A stretch of DNA of 58,084 bases, from positions 16,642 through 74,725 of the forward strand of contig MU270061.1 in NCBI GenBank assembly GCA_021432635.1, in the 5' to 3' direction. Positions 10,468 to 21,819 of this stretch are shown one piece after another. Under the pieces are notes generated by a model. That model made no database searches. It saw only the letters and a program-made list of their open reading frames with translations, and was not told the origin of the DNA. How positions within the stretch are numbered: position 1 is the stretch's first letter; each line of letters starts with the position of its first letter. Source of the DNA: Thozetella sp. PMI_491. Its lineage: Eukaryota > Ascomycota > Sordariomycetes > Chaetosphaeriales > Chaetosphaeriaceae. The position numbers were made by a program, and so were the translations under genes.

Positions 10468-10989
10468 TCAGGCGCCGACGTAAGGCTTGGTACGCGGGTG
10501 AGTGGCTGTGTGGTCTCGCGATCGCATCGACTCCATGGCGTCGAGAACGACGAGGAAGGCAAAGATGGCCCATAGAAAGAATCCGAAGGCGATTGCGGCC
10601 TCTACGGAGCCGCAGTACGTGTTGGCACCGCAGTGGTACGGCCCACCGAACATGACCGCAAGCGCGATGGAGCCGGCGAACCAGAAGATCATGGTGATGC
10701 CCTCCAGGACCAAAGAAAAGAGCCGGTGGAATATGCGTGTGTAGTAGAGCGGGGCTAGGCCCACGTAGGCGAGCACCAGGAGGGACCAGATCGCGTTGAA
10801 GAGCATGAAGCCCTCCTGGCTCGGCGTCTGCGCCCATGGGTGGTCATAGGCGCTGACCACTAGGAGCGGTTAGCCTGAGATCGCTGCTACCGGTGAAGGG
10901 AGGAACCCACGATAACCCGTCAGCCCAAGCTCGACGAGGGAGAAGCCCATGGCCACAATGTGGACGATGGGGACAAATCCGTAGGCCAT
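10468..10989 (-). CDS. MARVEL-domain membrane protein
   Basis: Spliced model complement(10468..10859, 10911..10989), 156 aa. The 51-nt intron has donor GTGGGT, branch GCTAAC and acceptor CCTAG, and splices to GLTGYLVSAYD. Four hydrophobic helices are visible: residues about 4-24 (FVPIVHIVAMGFSLVELGL), 43-63 (LFNAIWSLLVLAYVGLAPL), 71-93 (LVLEGITMIFWFAGSIALAVM) and 106-127 (AAIAFGFFLWAIFAFLVVLD). Two cysteines (YHCGANTYCG) sit in the loop before helix 4. This is the MARVEL fold of small fungal plasma-membrane or eisosome-associated proteins related to Nce102/Fhn1, though I cannot say which subgroup. The C-terminal tail is short and basic. Confidence 0.87.
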
Positions 10990-11712
10990 GATTATAGAAG
11001 GCACCGGCCGTCACTGGGTATTCTCGACAACGGGGGATTTGGGAATCGGCGGAATGTAACGTGAAGTTGCTTTTGCCTAGCTCTCAACACGACGAAGAAT
11101 GATGGACCAGAAAGCTCGCCTTCACACCGGCCGCTGACCACCGTTTTATCCAGGGAAGGCACCAAAGCTTCCGCTTTCCTCCACTAAAGTATGACGCAAC
11201 TCCAAACCCGATGGAGCCTGGGTGACGAACTGCAGCTCGACAAGCCACTGTCTGCTCTTGCCAGGCCACCGATGAGGTCATCGAGCCGGGCGAGCCTAGG
11301 AAGAGCGGGACCCTTAACAAGGATTCGACCAATCAACAGTTTCGCCCGCCCTAGCAGATGACGTGGGGTAGCGAGAGATGTCCAGACAAGAAACTGTTCG
11401 TTGTAATCACGACTGATAGCACCTATAGCAAACAGGTCTCTCCGCCTAAATCTATGCCATCCACGCGGCCGCCTTGTGGTGGTTTCGAGGCGGTCGAATC
11501 ACACCGGCGTAGTTACCACGGGCACGATGACAATGGTCTACATCGCAGCTGCTCGCCACGCGACAGGTTACTCTACAGCTGGTAGAAACAGACGGAGGAT
11601 CAATTGAAGGGTTTGGCTGTAGGGCCACTGTATTCGCAATTGTCACAGTTATGCCTATACCACGTTTCATCGCAACATCAACTATACATTGCCTATATGC
11701 TGCTACCCAAGT
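10990..11712. other. Intergenic, upstream of MARVEL gene
   Basis: 723 bp holding the MARVEL promoter and the 3' flank of the secreted N-rich protein gene. Small ORFs here have no support. Confidence 0.5.
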
Positions 11713-12220
11713 CTAAGAATGGCCAACGAGACCGGGCTGGGGGGCGTTGTCAGGGTTGATATTGGTACCGTCGAAACCAAGTAGCGTATTCCACGTGTTG
11801 GCGGTGCTAGCATCCTTGGTTCCAAGCGACTGAATCTGGGCCTTGGCATCTAGGCATGCATCCTTCGCAGCCTGGTTGGCGCTGCATACGTTGGTAAGCT
11901 GATCGCAGATGCGGTTGGTGATGATGTTGGGGTTGAGGGCTTCCTGCTGGCCCTTATTGACAATGCTGTCGATGGCCTGGAATGTGAACTCAGTTTCCTT
12001 ACGCCCGTTCAAACCGGGCTCGAACTTTATGGTAGGGACGCAGGCGCCGAAGTCGAGGCCAGCGATGGTGGACTTCTGGACACCGCTGTTGGAATCTGCC
12101 GCTGCTGAGGTGGCGGCGGGTGGTGCAGCAGCTTCAGTAGTGGCAGCAGTGCCAGCACCGGCGGTGACGGTGACGGTGGAAGTTCCAGCACAAGACGTGG
12201 CGGCAGCGCCATTGCCGGCG

Positions 12221-12273
<53 letters not shown>

Positions 12274-12810
12274 GCCGCCGGCGTTGGCGCTGCCGGCCGA
12301 GGTGGAACCGTCGGATCCCTGCAGTGTGAAGTTGGTGAAGCCATTCGCCTGTACGACCTCAGCCACGCTGAGGCCGGTGGCATCGAAGGGGCTGTCGAGC
12401 GAGGCGGCCGAGTTTGCGTTCTCAACGTCGGCGCCGATGACGGCGGGGTCAACCAAGGGCACAATGCCACGGAGCTCGGGGGTGGCAGGAAGGCTAGCAT
12501 CAGAGCAGATGCTTGGGACAGAGACTGCGAAGGGGTTGAAGTTCTTTTCGGCAGCCACGAGCGCTGCGGCAGCGGCCAAGACCTGCGGATCGGTGCCGAG
12601 GGTAGCAACAATCTTGTCGGCAAGGGTAAGCTTGTCGCAAGCGTTGGCACCAGCAAGCAGGACACCTGGGGTAGCGCCAGCAAGGGTGGCAGCTTCGCCG
12701 GGGTTTCCAAAGCTGGAGAGAGCCGAGACAATGCCGGCAACGGACTGTTCTTCGCCGAAGCGGGCCTCGGCGAAGGCCAGGAGGGCCGCGATGAAGAAAG
12801 CCTTGGACAT
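11713..12810 (-). CDS. Secreted cell-surface protein with poly-Asn tract
   Basis: Single exon, 365 aa. Residues 1-16 (MSKAFFIAALLAFAEA) look like a signal peptide, followed by RFGEEQSVAGIVSALSSFG. The N-terminal third is Ala/Leu-rich with paired cysteines (NACDKL, SICSDA). Residues around 179-196 are 18 consecutive Asn, next to Gly/Ala- and Thr/Ser-rich spacers (TSTVTVTAGAGTAATTEAAA) that look O-glycosylated. A second Cys-containing domain (FGACVPTIKFEPG, NRICDQLTNVCSANQAAKDACL) closes the protein. Filamentous fungi have abundant secreted or cell-wall proteins of this layout without known function, some annotated misleadingly as a ribosomal protein. No clear GPI signal is seen at the C-terminus (PQPGLVGHS). 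A TATA-like site at 13040-13047 and a pyrimidine-rich leader suggest high expression. Confidence 0.8.
12222..12275. repeat. (GTT)n / (AAC)n trinucleotide repeat in a CDS
   Basis: About eighteen uninterrupted GTT triplets on the + strand, encoding the Asn run of the secreted protein on the - strand. Every Asn codon is AAC, so the tract is a pure repeat prone to length change by slippage. Confidence 0.85.
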
Positions 12811-15498
12811 GGTGGCGGCGGGGTATCGATAAAAGCGATCAGAAATAAAAAAACAAGAATCGAAGACCGGCCTGGCGGTGTATGAGTGAACGTGGGGTAT
12901 TTCGAAAGAGTGTCGAGAACAAAAAGTTCACAGAACCGAGAGAAAGAAAGATAGCGGAAAGCTACAGTGAGAGACAAGAGACCGCGAGGCTTGTTGGAGA
13001 GAAGGGGAGGCCAAAGGCGGCATGACGGCTGGGATGAGGTTATATAAGGACTCGCGGAACACTTTGGTGGCTCTTTTGCGTTGTTCTTGCACCCTGTTTG
13101 CAGCCCCTGGAGGGCGATCATACTGGGGCGTTGAATATGGGATGGCGTGGTTGTGCCATCTCCTTGGGGGGGCCGTCCTTCGTGTCGCAGGCAACGCAGT
13201 GGCATCCCAGGTAAGGTGTCTTGGCAGAGCTCGGCACTCTTAGCTTTGACCGTCCCAAGATGGTGACAGCCGAGCTGTTACCGCTGTCACCGCGTTGAGG
13301 ACTAGGGACGATTGGGATCTGAACCGGGGGGGCACTTCACCCCGGAGGGTGGGAGAAGGTATGACGAGCCAGAGGATAGAGCACCGGCGCGCATCGCACC
13401 ACCCATAGGCGCAAGCATCTACGTTGATAGCCCTTTCTTACCCATTCTCCATGTCCCGTAAAAGAGCCCCAGTTCCAACTATTGCGTTGCCTGACCGCTG
13501 GATCGAGACGAGGCTGGGACGGGAAGACTTCTTGAGCCCGGAGTATGGCGTGACGGTGACCCGGAATGACAGGGCACCTTGTGATGGAGGCCCAAGGCGT
13601 CTGGAGATATGTCTGTGAGGGGCCGTGAACGTTGAATGCGGAACCAGGGGTGGTTTTGGAGGACCTGCGTGGGCAGGGAGCGGCGAGGTCCCGCGGGCGT
13701 TAGGAGGGAGTTTGTTTGGAAGTAAAGGCTTGGCATGGCCACAACAACAGCAGAGTGTGATGGCGCGCACAAGCAGAGTGGAGAGGAGCCCAGCTCTGGT
13801 CGGGTTGCGCAGCCCGGGAGCCCGGTCCTGTTCGGCTGCTTGTTTAGACTAGCGAGAACCGTTTTGACTTGCTGGGCCACTACTTCCCCACTAGGCCCCG
13901 GCCACACTGTAACGGCGGGCCATTCCTGGAAGCCTTGCTGCTCGCTTAACCCTATTTCGACGCCTTGTGAGACGCTTTCGAGACCGGCCTAGTTTGATGC
14001 GCTTCCTGCTCTCTCTCGACCCAAAATGCGACCCTGATCGTCTCCCACAATCCCCGGCCGCCGGGCCCCTGCCAAGCTCTCCTCTTCTCACAGGCGCCCC
14101 GCCTGAGGCTTGCTTCCTGTGCCGTCCGATAGAACCTGCCTTCTTACCGAGCTGCGAGTTCAGCCCTCTGCAATAGCTCGAAAGAGGCGCGACCATCGGA
14201 TGCATCCTCTATCCACACGAGGTGCTCGCGGACAGACTACACGGCTGGTCCCCGGCCGTGGGGCCGCCAGGCTTCGCGCAACGATCCGCCGCCGGAGGCA
14301 ATCTCACATAACATTCGAACGAATCGCCACTGCTCACTTGTACGGGGTAGGTCGAATCAGCTAGAGTGCTGGGTCTTATTCTAGCCCGCCACCACTGGAT
14401 CCCACCTAAAGCGTGGATCAATCAGTGTCGATAATGGCATTGTTGATTCTACTAGACAGGATGGACAATGGCACTCTCTGTAATCTGGTACAGCAGTAGC
14501 TTTGTTGGTATTCGTTCCGCAGTTGTCCACCAAGAGATGAGCACAAAGAATCCGGCTGCAGTACCCAGGGAGGCCGTTGATGCATAAGAGGTGGTCGCCC
14601 ATTGTGTCTCCACTGACGATGCCGGGTTCACAGCTCGAGCGGATGCGAGAATTACTGGGAGTTGTAGCCAAGGTTCCCCGAAGATCTCTGCCTACAACGT
14701 AGTGCAAAAACAGAAACCAGCCAGTCTGCGTTTCCTGGGATCGAGGACCACGCATGTGCCTACCATGTGCAAGCGGGGCCATAAGCGCTTCACAGGCTGT
14801 CTCCACACGATCTTTCGAGAGAACACCAGGCTGGTGAGCTGTGAGTTTGCTAAGATCAGGGCCATGGATGCATACCCTGCATGACTATCCCGGACATGGC
14901 CAAGTCCTGCATCGCGAGGCTTTCTTCTAGGTGCTTAGAATGTTCACCAGCCGTGCTTGAGAAGAAATTAGCCAGTGGGCGGTCTCGCTTGATGGCCAAG
15001 GCGAGAAGTCTACCTTCTCGTTGAATGATCGGCCTAGAGTTATGGTCTCGGCCAAGGCCTCAAGTTCCCGGGCTATGCCTTCTCACCGATCCGCCTCGGG
15101 CAAGGGATTTAAGCCTAAGTTCAACCCATCCAATAGACCAATATCTCTCCTAGTAGTGTTCTCCCTAGACGAAACCGAGAAAAAATACGATGCTTAGCTA
15201 CAGCGTTACTTGTTTGACTAGGGCCATAATGTGAATGCACGATCAGAAGATCAATATCTTTCTCGGTTTATCACAACCCATGCTATGGTGTCTTGAACTG
15301 ACGATTTAGTCCCCGTAACTTTCGCGTAGCTCGCGTCTTGATGGCCTGCCTCGCGCTCGAGTGTGGTTACCCTCCAGTTAAACTACATGTTGTCCTAGAG
15401 CGCCTGCCCGGCTCCCTGCTGAAGGCCCTCTCTGTTATCAAACTCCCAACCCATTTCTCAGCGTCCTTCTAAGCCGTCCGTCTCGCAACATTGGCCTC
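12811..15498. other. Long intergenic region
   Basis: 2.7 kb between the N-rich protein start and the spt5 stop. The first ~250 bp are the presumed leader and core promoter of the former. The rest shows only short overlapping ORFs without recognisable domains. The longest, 14381-14806 on the - strand (141 codons), lacks domain similarity, a signal peptide and splice support, and I do not call it. Non-coding RNA cannot be excluded. Confidence 0.5.
13040..13047 (-). promoter_or_regulatory. TATA-like element upstream of the N-rich protein gene
   Basis: TTATATAA in GC-rich surroundings, 230 bp upstream of the ATG at 12810. A transcription start some 30-60 bp downstream would leave a pyrimidine-rich 5' UTR of about 170-200 nt (12811-13010), typical of strongly expressed fungal genes. 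Assignment rests on position and motif only. Confidence 0.4.
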
Positions 15499-18400
15499 TT
15501 AGTCGTCGTCTGTATACCGCGGGCCGCTGGCCGCTGGCGTCTCTGGGACACCACCGTAGGCACCCGGAGTCGGGGCACTGTAATAACCACCGCTGGCTGC
15601 GGGTGTAGGTGCGGCGGCGGCTGGAGTTGGTGCGGCATCGGCGCCCCATCCGCCTTGCCAGGCGCCTGGGGTCGGCGCGTTGACAGCGGCCGGAGTCGGG
15701 GCCGAGTATGCACCAGGGGTGGGGGCGTTGAGGGCTGCGGGAGTTGGCGCGCCGAGAGCAGCGCCAGGAGTCGGGGCGTCATAGGGATGAGATGACCCGC
15801 TCGGACCAGGTGTGTAGCCCCAGGTATCGCTTCCGCCGCTGGCGCCAGGCGTTGGTGCTGACATGCCATAGGCGGGCGTCTTGGAGCCTGCGCCCCAGGC
15901 ATCGCCGCCACCGTAGGCCGGAGTCTTGGAGCCATGCCCGAAGCTGTCTGGGGCTGGTGTCTTGGCGCCCGAGGACCAGGCCGGAGTGCGAGAGCCGCCA
16001 CCGTACGCGGTAGCGCCGCCGTACGACGTGCGACTGCCGTCGTAGGGGTTTGTGGTGCGGGAGCCGTCTCCCCATGCCGGGGTCCGTGAGCCCGGAACGT
16101 CACGGCTCCAAGCGGGGGTATGCGAGGTTGCTACAAGTAGAGTTAGCATGCGAGTCGGCGTGTTGTGCTAGGTAGATGGCAACTTACTTTTGGAGGAGCC
16201 CCAAGCCGGGGTACGTTCCGCGTTTCCGGAGGCAGCCGGGGTGCGGCTGCCGCTGGCCCAATCCCCATTGGAGCTGCTCATAGCGCCGCGTCCAGCACCG
16301 CCGTGGTGTCCACCGCGTCCTCCGCGGCTATTAATGTCAATGACCCGACCGGTGACCTTGTCCTTGAATACGAGGTCGGCTTTAGGCACCGTGATAATCT
16401 TGCCCTTTGTGTGGAGCTCTACTCGGCAGTGGGTATCGGTGGCGTCTTTGACGATGCCCAGGAGGCCCTTGTAACCGCCGCGACGAATCGTAACGCTCTG
16501 ATTGATGGAGCGGTCGATGCCAACCGTCTTCGGAGGCTGCATGTTCTGGGCGCCGCCCGTTGGGTTTCGCTTCAGAGCGGGGTTCATCGAGTCAAGGTCT
16601 GGTCCGCTGCCTGCCGCGTTAACGCGGCCGCCCTTGGCCGCGATGGTGTTGACATTGCTAGCCCGGGTCACAAAGACGCCTGCGTTCTCCGTTGACGTGT
16701 TGCTGTGAAGGTAGATATAGGACCGGTGGATGTGGATGATCTTGCCCTGACGTTGTTGGCCGCCGTACTCGCGGACGATGTCGTCTAGCCGGATCTCGGA
16801 CCCGTTGCGGTCAGCGGCGACCGCCATCTTGCGCTTGGGGAGCCGGTTCGTGATCTGCGAGGGCATGACCTGGCGTGTGTCGCCGTTCTGGTCGAGCACG
16901 ACGAGTGACTCACGGTCCACCTTAACAACACAGCCGACCGTGGCTGGGTCGAGCTGGACCAAGTCAAGCAGGGAGTACTGGCCGAGGGAGCCTTGGCCCC
17001 CAGTGTCATCGGCCTCACGTAGGTCTTTGCTGAAGACGGTCACCTCGGTGTTGGTCTGGTCCGTTAGGAGGGTGACGCGATCCTCGGCGATCTTGACCAC
17101 CATGCCAACCTCGTCGCGAAAGCGGCTGCCGCCGATGACCTTGACGTGGTCGCCGGGACGGAATCGTTTACGCAGGCCTTTGTTGGGAACTTCGATCGTC
17201 TGGCCCTTGAGGCGACCCTCCGTCACCTGCAGGGTGACGATGTCGCCTTGCACATTAGTGGCCTTGCCCACAACGCCACGCTGCTCCCCCGAGTAGACCT
17301 CGATGACGTCGCCGGGCACGTAAGTAACGTTGGTATTACTGTCCTTAAGGCTGGCTGCGAGCGCCCGCAGGTCGAGATTTTCAGTACCATCCTCGGCGCC
17401 ACTGGCAAACCGTGTCACCTCCTCCAGCGTTGGGTTGACATCCTTTACGTCCAGCTGCTGGATCTTGATATCCTTGACCTGGAAGCCGTTTTCGAACTCT
17501 TCGCCGTTATAGTTCCACGTGTTGGTCTGTGGGTTGCCCTGTAGGTGCCGGGGGTCGCGCTTCCTGGCTTCGATCTCGCTGAAGAGCCGCTGTGGCGGGC
17601 GGGGTCCGGGCATGCCGGGGCGCTTCCGCTTTCCGTCGGGCGTCAAGAGTGACGAGCTATCACGCGCACCATAGTCTAGGCGGGGGATGAAACGGACGCG
17701 GGCTTCGAGGCCGTTCTCGGTCACATCGAGAACTTGGGCGAGATCCCCGGCATGCTTAAGCGGGCGCCGCAGACGGACCCAGGCGCCTGGCTCCAAATTC
17801 GGGCTCTTGGCAACGCGTAGGAGGTCCGGCATATCTTTGATCTCAACCAGTATCATCTTCGTACGCGGGTAGACGTTGAAGATTCCGTCTAGGGCAATCA
17901 TGATATCGTTCTGCCGTTGGGCCTCGACATAGACGTAGCCTTTCATGACCGATTGTGTGCCACCCCGCTCGAAGGCGCTGGTGATAGGCAGCTCGTTCTT
18001 GGTTCCGAGTCGTTCCTCGATGCGCCGCATGATGGAGAAGACAACCTCCCGCTCCTTGCCCTCTTTGCAGCGCACTGCCCAGATACTCGGATCCTCGACG
18101 CTAGGGAGCAACAGGCGTTTGGGAACAACCGCCGTGTCCCCGAAGCCCCGAGCTCGGTCACGCTTACCGTACTTCCTCCTGTAGTTCTCCGCTTCCTTTT
18201 CTGCATCAAGCCCAGCCTCCATCTCGCGGCGGCGGTCAAGCTCCCGGTGGCGCCGGTCGTCGTCCAACCGTCCGCTGTCGGCTATGTCGTCGGGGTGAGC
18301 ATTGTCGATGAAGTCCTCTATCTCCTCACCGTCTCGCTCGTCGTCTTCGCCTTCGTCTTCGTCATCCACCTCGGCCTCAATATCGAAGAAGGCGGCTCGG

Positions 18401-18808
18401 CGGTCCCTGCGACGTTTCCTTCGATGGCCCTGTTGTACGTCGTCAGCTTTGCTCGACGAGCTTGAAGGCGGCGGCCAGTCATCCACTCACCCCCTGCACG
18501 TCATCTTCGTCGTCATCATCTTCTTCTTCCTCATCGTCAATTCCGCTTCTCCGGGGGTTGTCGTCATCCTCATCTTCGTCGTCGTCTTCGCCGTGGTCGT
18601 TTCTACCCTCACCATGGCCGCGGGAAGGCTTGTCTCCATCGTCGTCCTCTTCTCCGTCGGCAGGGCTTCCGTCTCGGTCATCGTCTCGATGGCGGGACCG
18701 TCTGATAGTGTCTTGCTGCTCGTCGTCAGATAACTCGGTCGGTGCTGGGTTGAAATTGTCGTCCTCCGAATCTGAATCGCCCGCGCGGCGCGCGTCGTCC
18801 GACGCCAT
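15499..18808 (-). CDS. spt5: Transcription elongation factor Spt5
   Basis: Spliced model complement(15499..16130, 16188..18429, 18491..18808), 1063 aa. Residues 1-190 are highly acidic (runs of D/E). An NGN domain follows at about 221-310 ([17 protein letters not shown], then [18 protein letters not shown]); it binds Spt4. Several KOW domains follow: [75 protein letters not shown] and [16 protein letters not shown]. The C-terminal ~230 residues are phospho-acceptor repeats of two types: TPAW/TPAY units close to the fission-yeast Spt5 nonapeptide, then APTPGA/APTPAA units. Spt5 with Spt4 (DSIF) binds RNA polymerase II for processive elongation and capping; Cdk9 phosphorylates the repeat Thr. 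Introns of 61 nt (CTGAC branch) and 57 nt (GCTAAC branch) join all parts in frame. Confidence 0.95.
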
Positions 18809-19824
18809 CTTGCGGCCGTAGAGAGGGAGGATGGTGAAGAAAAAAGGTCAAGATTTGAGAACAAGAGAAAGAGGTTGGCGGCCAACAAAGGGGGCAATGT
18901 GCGATGGCGGCTGGGTAAAATGAGGAAAGAAATGTGTCCTTGCCCGGTGAAGGGGGACGAATGTTTCGATTAAGGCTTTCTTCTCTTGGCCAGTTTTCGA
19001 TGGACCAAGCTTTCAACTGTCGACAAACTAAGGTAAGCTGAAGTGAATGGGATGGGGTGGCCTTGAAGGCTGCTGATTGGCCCTTAGCATCGGCGTTCGT
19101 CAGAGCTTTTGTCCGACGATGCGTGTGGAGCCCGTCAACCTTCAAATTGGCCGAAGTTCTACCTAACAGCACAACCTCAATATTTGCCGTTTGTGAACCG
19201 CCATAGCAGTTGGTAACACTTGACCCTCCTCCTTGACCTTATCGGAGCATCTAATAACTCCACCATACCAGCGAGATCTTTTCCGATGTTGGACCATTGC
19301 TCAGAGGTGGCCTCTTAACCCGCTTTGGCGCACAGATCCGACACGGTGATTATCACATTCTGGCAACACTCTTGCTCAACTTTACAGCATCATCAATCAA
19401 CGGGTGATGGCGTAAGAGCAGGCTATGGGTCGCCAGGCCACATGTGCGACGACGGAAGCAGTAAGAAATCAGGGAAAAGGTGTGTTTAGCTAGATGAGGC
19501 CATGCCCGTTTATCCAGCCACACTATGCCTCCCATGCTCTCTCTACCCCGTACGTGTATTAGCGCTAGCGTGGAATGGCGAGCGAAGGTTCCGAGAGGAA
19601 ACCGACCGGGCCGCAGAGCATGCTGAACTAGTCTGTTTTTCATCCTCCAAGCCAGAGCCAGGTAACCGGGCGTCGGCAGGTGAGGCTTTTCGCCAGACAG
19701 GGCTTTCGCGATCGTAGGGCGTCACCAGCGCATAGCTAAGGGGGCCTGTCGGGCTCGCCAGCCCATAATTGTTGGTAGTTTCTGTGCCTGTCCCCTCCAA
19801 ACCATCTCGCCTTGGGTATCATCA
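18809..19824. other. spt5 promoter and WD40-gene 3' flank
   Basis: About 1 kb. No protein-coding evidence; the A-rich run near 18839-18845 lies in the presumed spt5 leader. No specific site assigned. Confidence 0.5.
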
Positions 19825-21819
19825 CTACAGCCGAACCCCCCAGACCCCCCGGCCAGCGCTGACGCCGAGCCATTCGCCGTTGTCCCCGCTGTTGAGATGC
19901 GGTACCCAGCCAAGATTACCAACTTCGTAGTCGCATTGCCAGCTCGCGACCGGACTGCGAGCGTTGTCCGTTTGCGCGGCGCCATTCATGCCTGACGACG
20001 ACTGGTTCATGAGATCCCAGATAAGAACCTGGCAGTCATCGCCGCCCGAGGCCAGCGTCCCTCTCCGCAGAGGGGACCATTCCACACAGTTCAAAGCCCC
20101 TCCATGCCCGCGTAATTCCAAGAGCGCCTGCCCAGGCTGCCGCACGTCCAGGATTCGTATGATGTTAGAGTCTTGGGCGAACGTGGCTAACAGGTGAGTC
20201 TCGTGTGGCGACGTGGCGAGCCGCAGGAGCGGTGGGGGGTTAGACATGGTTTGCTGGGCCAGGGTCGGACTTATCCGGCCGCCGTTGGCATCTATCGCGC
20301 ATTACCTTAGCACTATTGAACGACCGGGACAGGCGAGTTCTATTGAGACACCAAGAGAGAGCAAAGGGGGTGGGGAGGGGGAAGCAGGGGCGGGGGAGGG
20401 CTACCTCTGTCATCCTTGCCCGTGGGCTCGTAGATAATGGTACTGTGCTCTAGGCTGCGGAGGTCAAACATCCTCACGCTCCCATCTTGCCCACAACTGA
20501 CGAAAACGTCGACGCTATTGGCACAGAAGCGCACGTCGTACACCTCCTTGTCGTGAGCGATCAGCTGCGTCTTAGCAGTGAGGGACGGTATGTCCCAGAT
20601 AGTGCAGGTCGTGTCTATGCTGGAGGTGATGATGAGGCTCGGGGTGACAGTGTTCCAGTCCAAGGAAGTTAGCGGCGCCGTATGGTCTGGGGTTTTGGAG
20701 TTGGACAGGAGGGCGAGCGGTGTGAGCTTGGTGATAGGCAAGTCCCTGTTGTTCCTAGAGGTTATGGAATTGCTTTGAGCTGTCGGGGTTTCTGACGGCA
20801 GGGACCACAGCCGGAGATGGTCGCCGGATGTTGCGAGCAGATCCGTTGACTGCTTTTGCGAGGAAGGGGGCTCCCATAGAAGGCGCGTGACTGGATACGA
20901 GTGCGTAGCCTCGGCAATTTTTGTGAAGTCCATGGTGAACTTGGGGCTACCGGGTGCGTAGACATCAGGTGGCGTGGTAGTGAGCTGAGTGTCGAGTATT
21001 TGGATCTAAGGCATGACGTGTCTGTTAGCATCCGGGCGGATGGTTAAGAGAAGCTTGTGAGGGGAGTTGAAGGAGAGAAGGAGACAAAATCAGACGTTCA
21101 CTGACATAGTTGTGCCCGTCTTCCAAGTAGCTCCCGAGCGCGACCTTGCCAGCGCCGTTGCCCTGTGGCGCCCACTTGCACCAGTCGAAGGCATAGAGGG
21201 CCCATGGAGCCATGTAGTTACTGGTGCCTGACTGGGTGTTGGTGAGCTCGTAGCCGAGAGTGCCCGGGATACCGTCGGACAGGCTCGAGTCGGCTCGAGG
21301 TCGTATGTCGGCGAGCCCTAGCGGAGTATTGGAGATGTTGCGCTGGGAGCCTGGGGCATTGTATTTGGGGTCCGATGGAGACATGAACTGGGAGGAAGAA
21401 GGCCCGCTCGGAGTGGTGGGCGTGTATGGGTGGTAGGATGAACCGCCTTCGTAGGGAGCGGCCGGGCTGGATCGAGAATAGGCGTGGGCGATGTTCAGGT
21501 TCCCCGGTTTGGATGGTGTTTGGTACTCGGGTTGAGGCATGGTGGGAATGGTCGGGGCGGTGTTTGCAGATATGGCGGGCGGTCGTGCACCAATTCCTCC
21601 GGGCTGCAGGACATTCGGCACGACCGATGAGCTTTGGTAGCCGGCCGACTGTATCGGGGGCGCGTTCTGGGCTGCCTGATCCAGCTTGATGTGAGGGGCG
21701 CTCGCAGCGGCGGGATATTCGCGGGGCGACAACTGGCCCTGGTGGTTCATGTGCAGCTCGTCGCCGTGGGAGCCGTAGGTCCCGGTGCGCCGGGGAGGCT
21801 GGTATTGCGGCTGATTCAT
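19825..21819 (-). CDS. WD40 protein, DCAF7/WDR68 (AN11/TTG1) family
   Basis: Spliced model complement(19825..20291, 20405..21005, 21106..21819), 593 aa. Residues 1-205 are a disordered Pro/Ser/Gln-rich extension (MNQPQYQPPRRTGTYG). The conserved core begins APWALYAFDWCKWAPQGN, the DCAF7 signature, then VALGSYLEDGHNYIQILDT across intron 1. Propeller repeats include VTRLLWEPP, LLATSGDHLRLWSLP, LTSLDWNTVTPSLIITSS, VYDVRFCANSVDVFVS, GQDGSVRMFDLR, LLRLATSP, IIRILDVRQPG, LNCVEWSPLRRGTLAS and DCQVLIWDLM. Intron 2 (113 nt, GTAGCC...GATAG) is placed by phase and gives ANGGRISPTLAQQ before the last repeats. Orthologues are adaptors for DYRK-type kinases and CUL4 ligases; in fungi the role is poorly studied. 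The start at 21819 is the first ATG in good context; frames upstream stay open, so a longer N-terminus is possible. Confidence 0.88.

Noticed and set aside
11909..12832. 307-codon frame antisense to the N-rich secreted protein
   Set aside because: Poly-Leu from the antisense of the AAC repeat; it mirrors the GC-rich codon pattern of the real gene on the other strand.
12027..13205. 392-codon - strand frame overlapping the N-rich protein
   Set aside because: Poly-Thr, Pro/Ser-rich frameshifted reading of the same gene and its leader; no domain.
14381..14806. 141-codon frame, - strand, Cys-containing
   Set aside because: No domain, signal peptide or splice support; isolated in a long intergenic stretch.
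15438..16103. 221-codon - strand frame over the spt5 tail
   Set aside because: Out-of-frame reading of the Spt5 repeat region.
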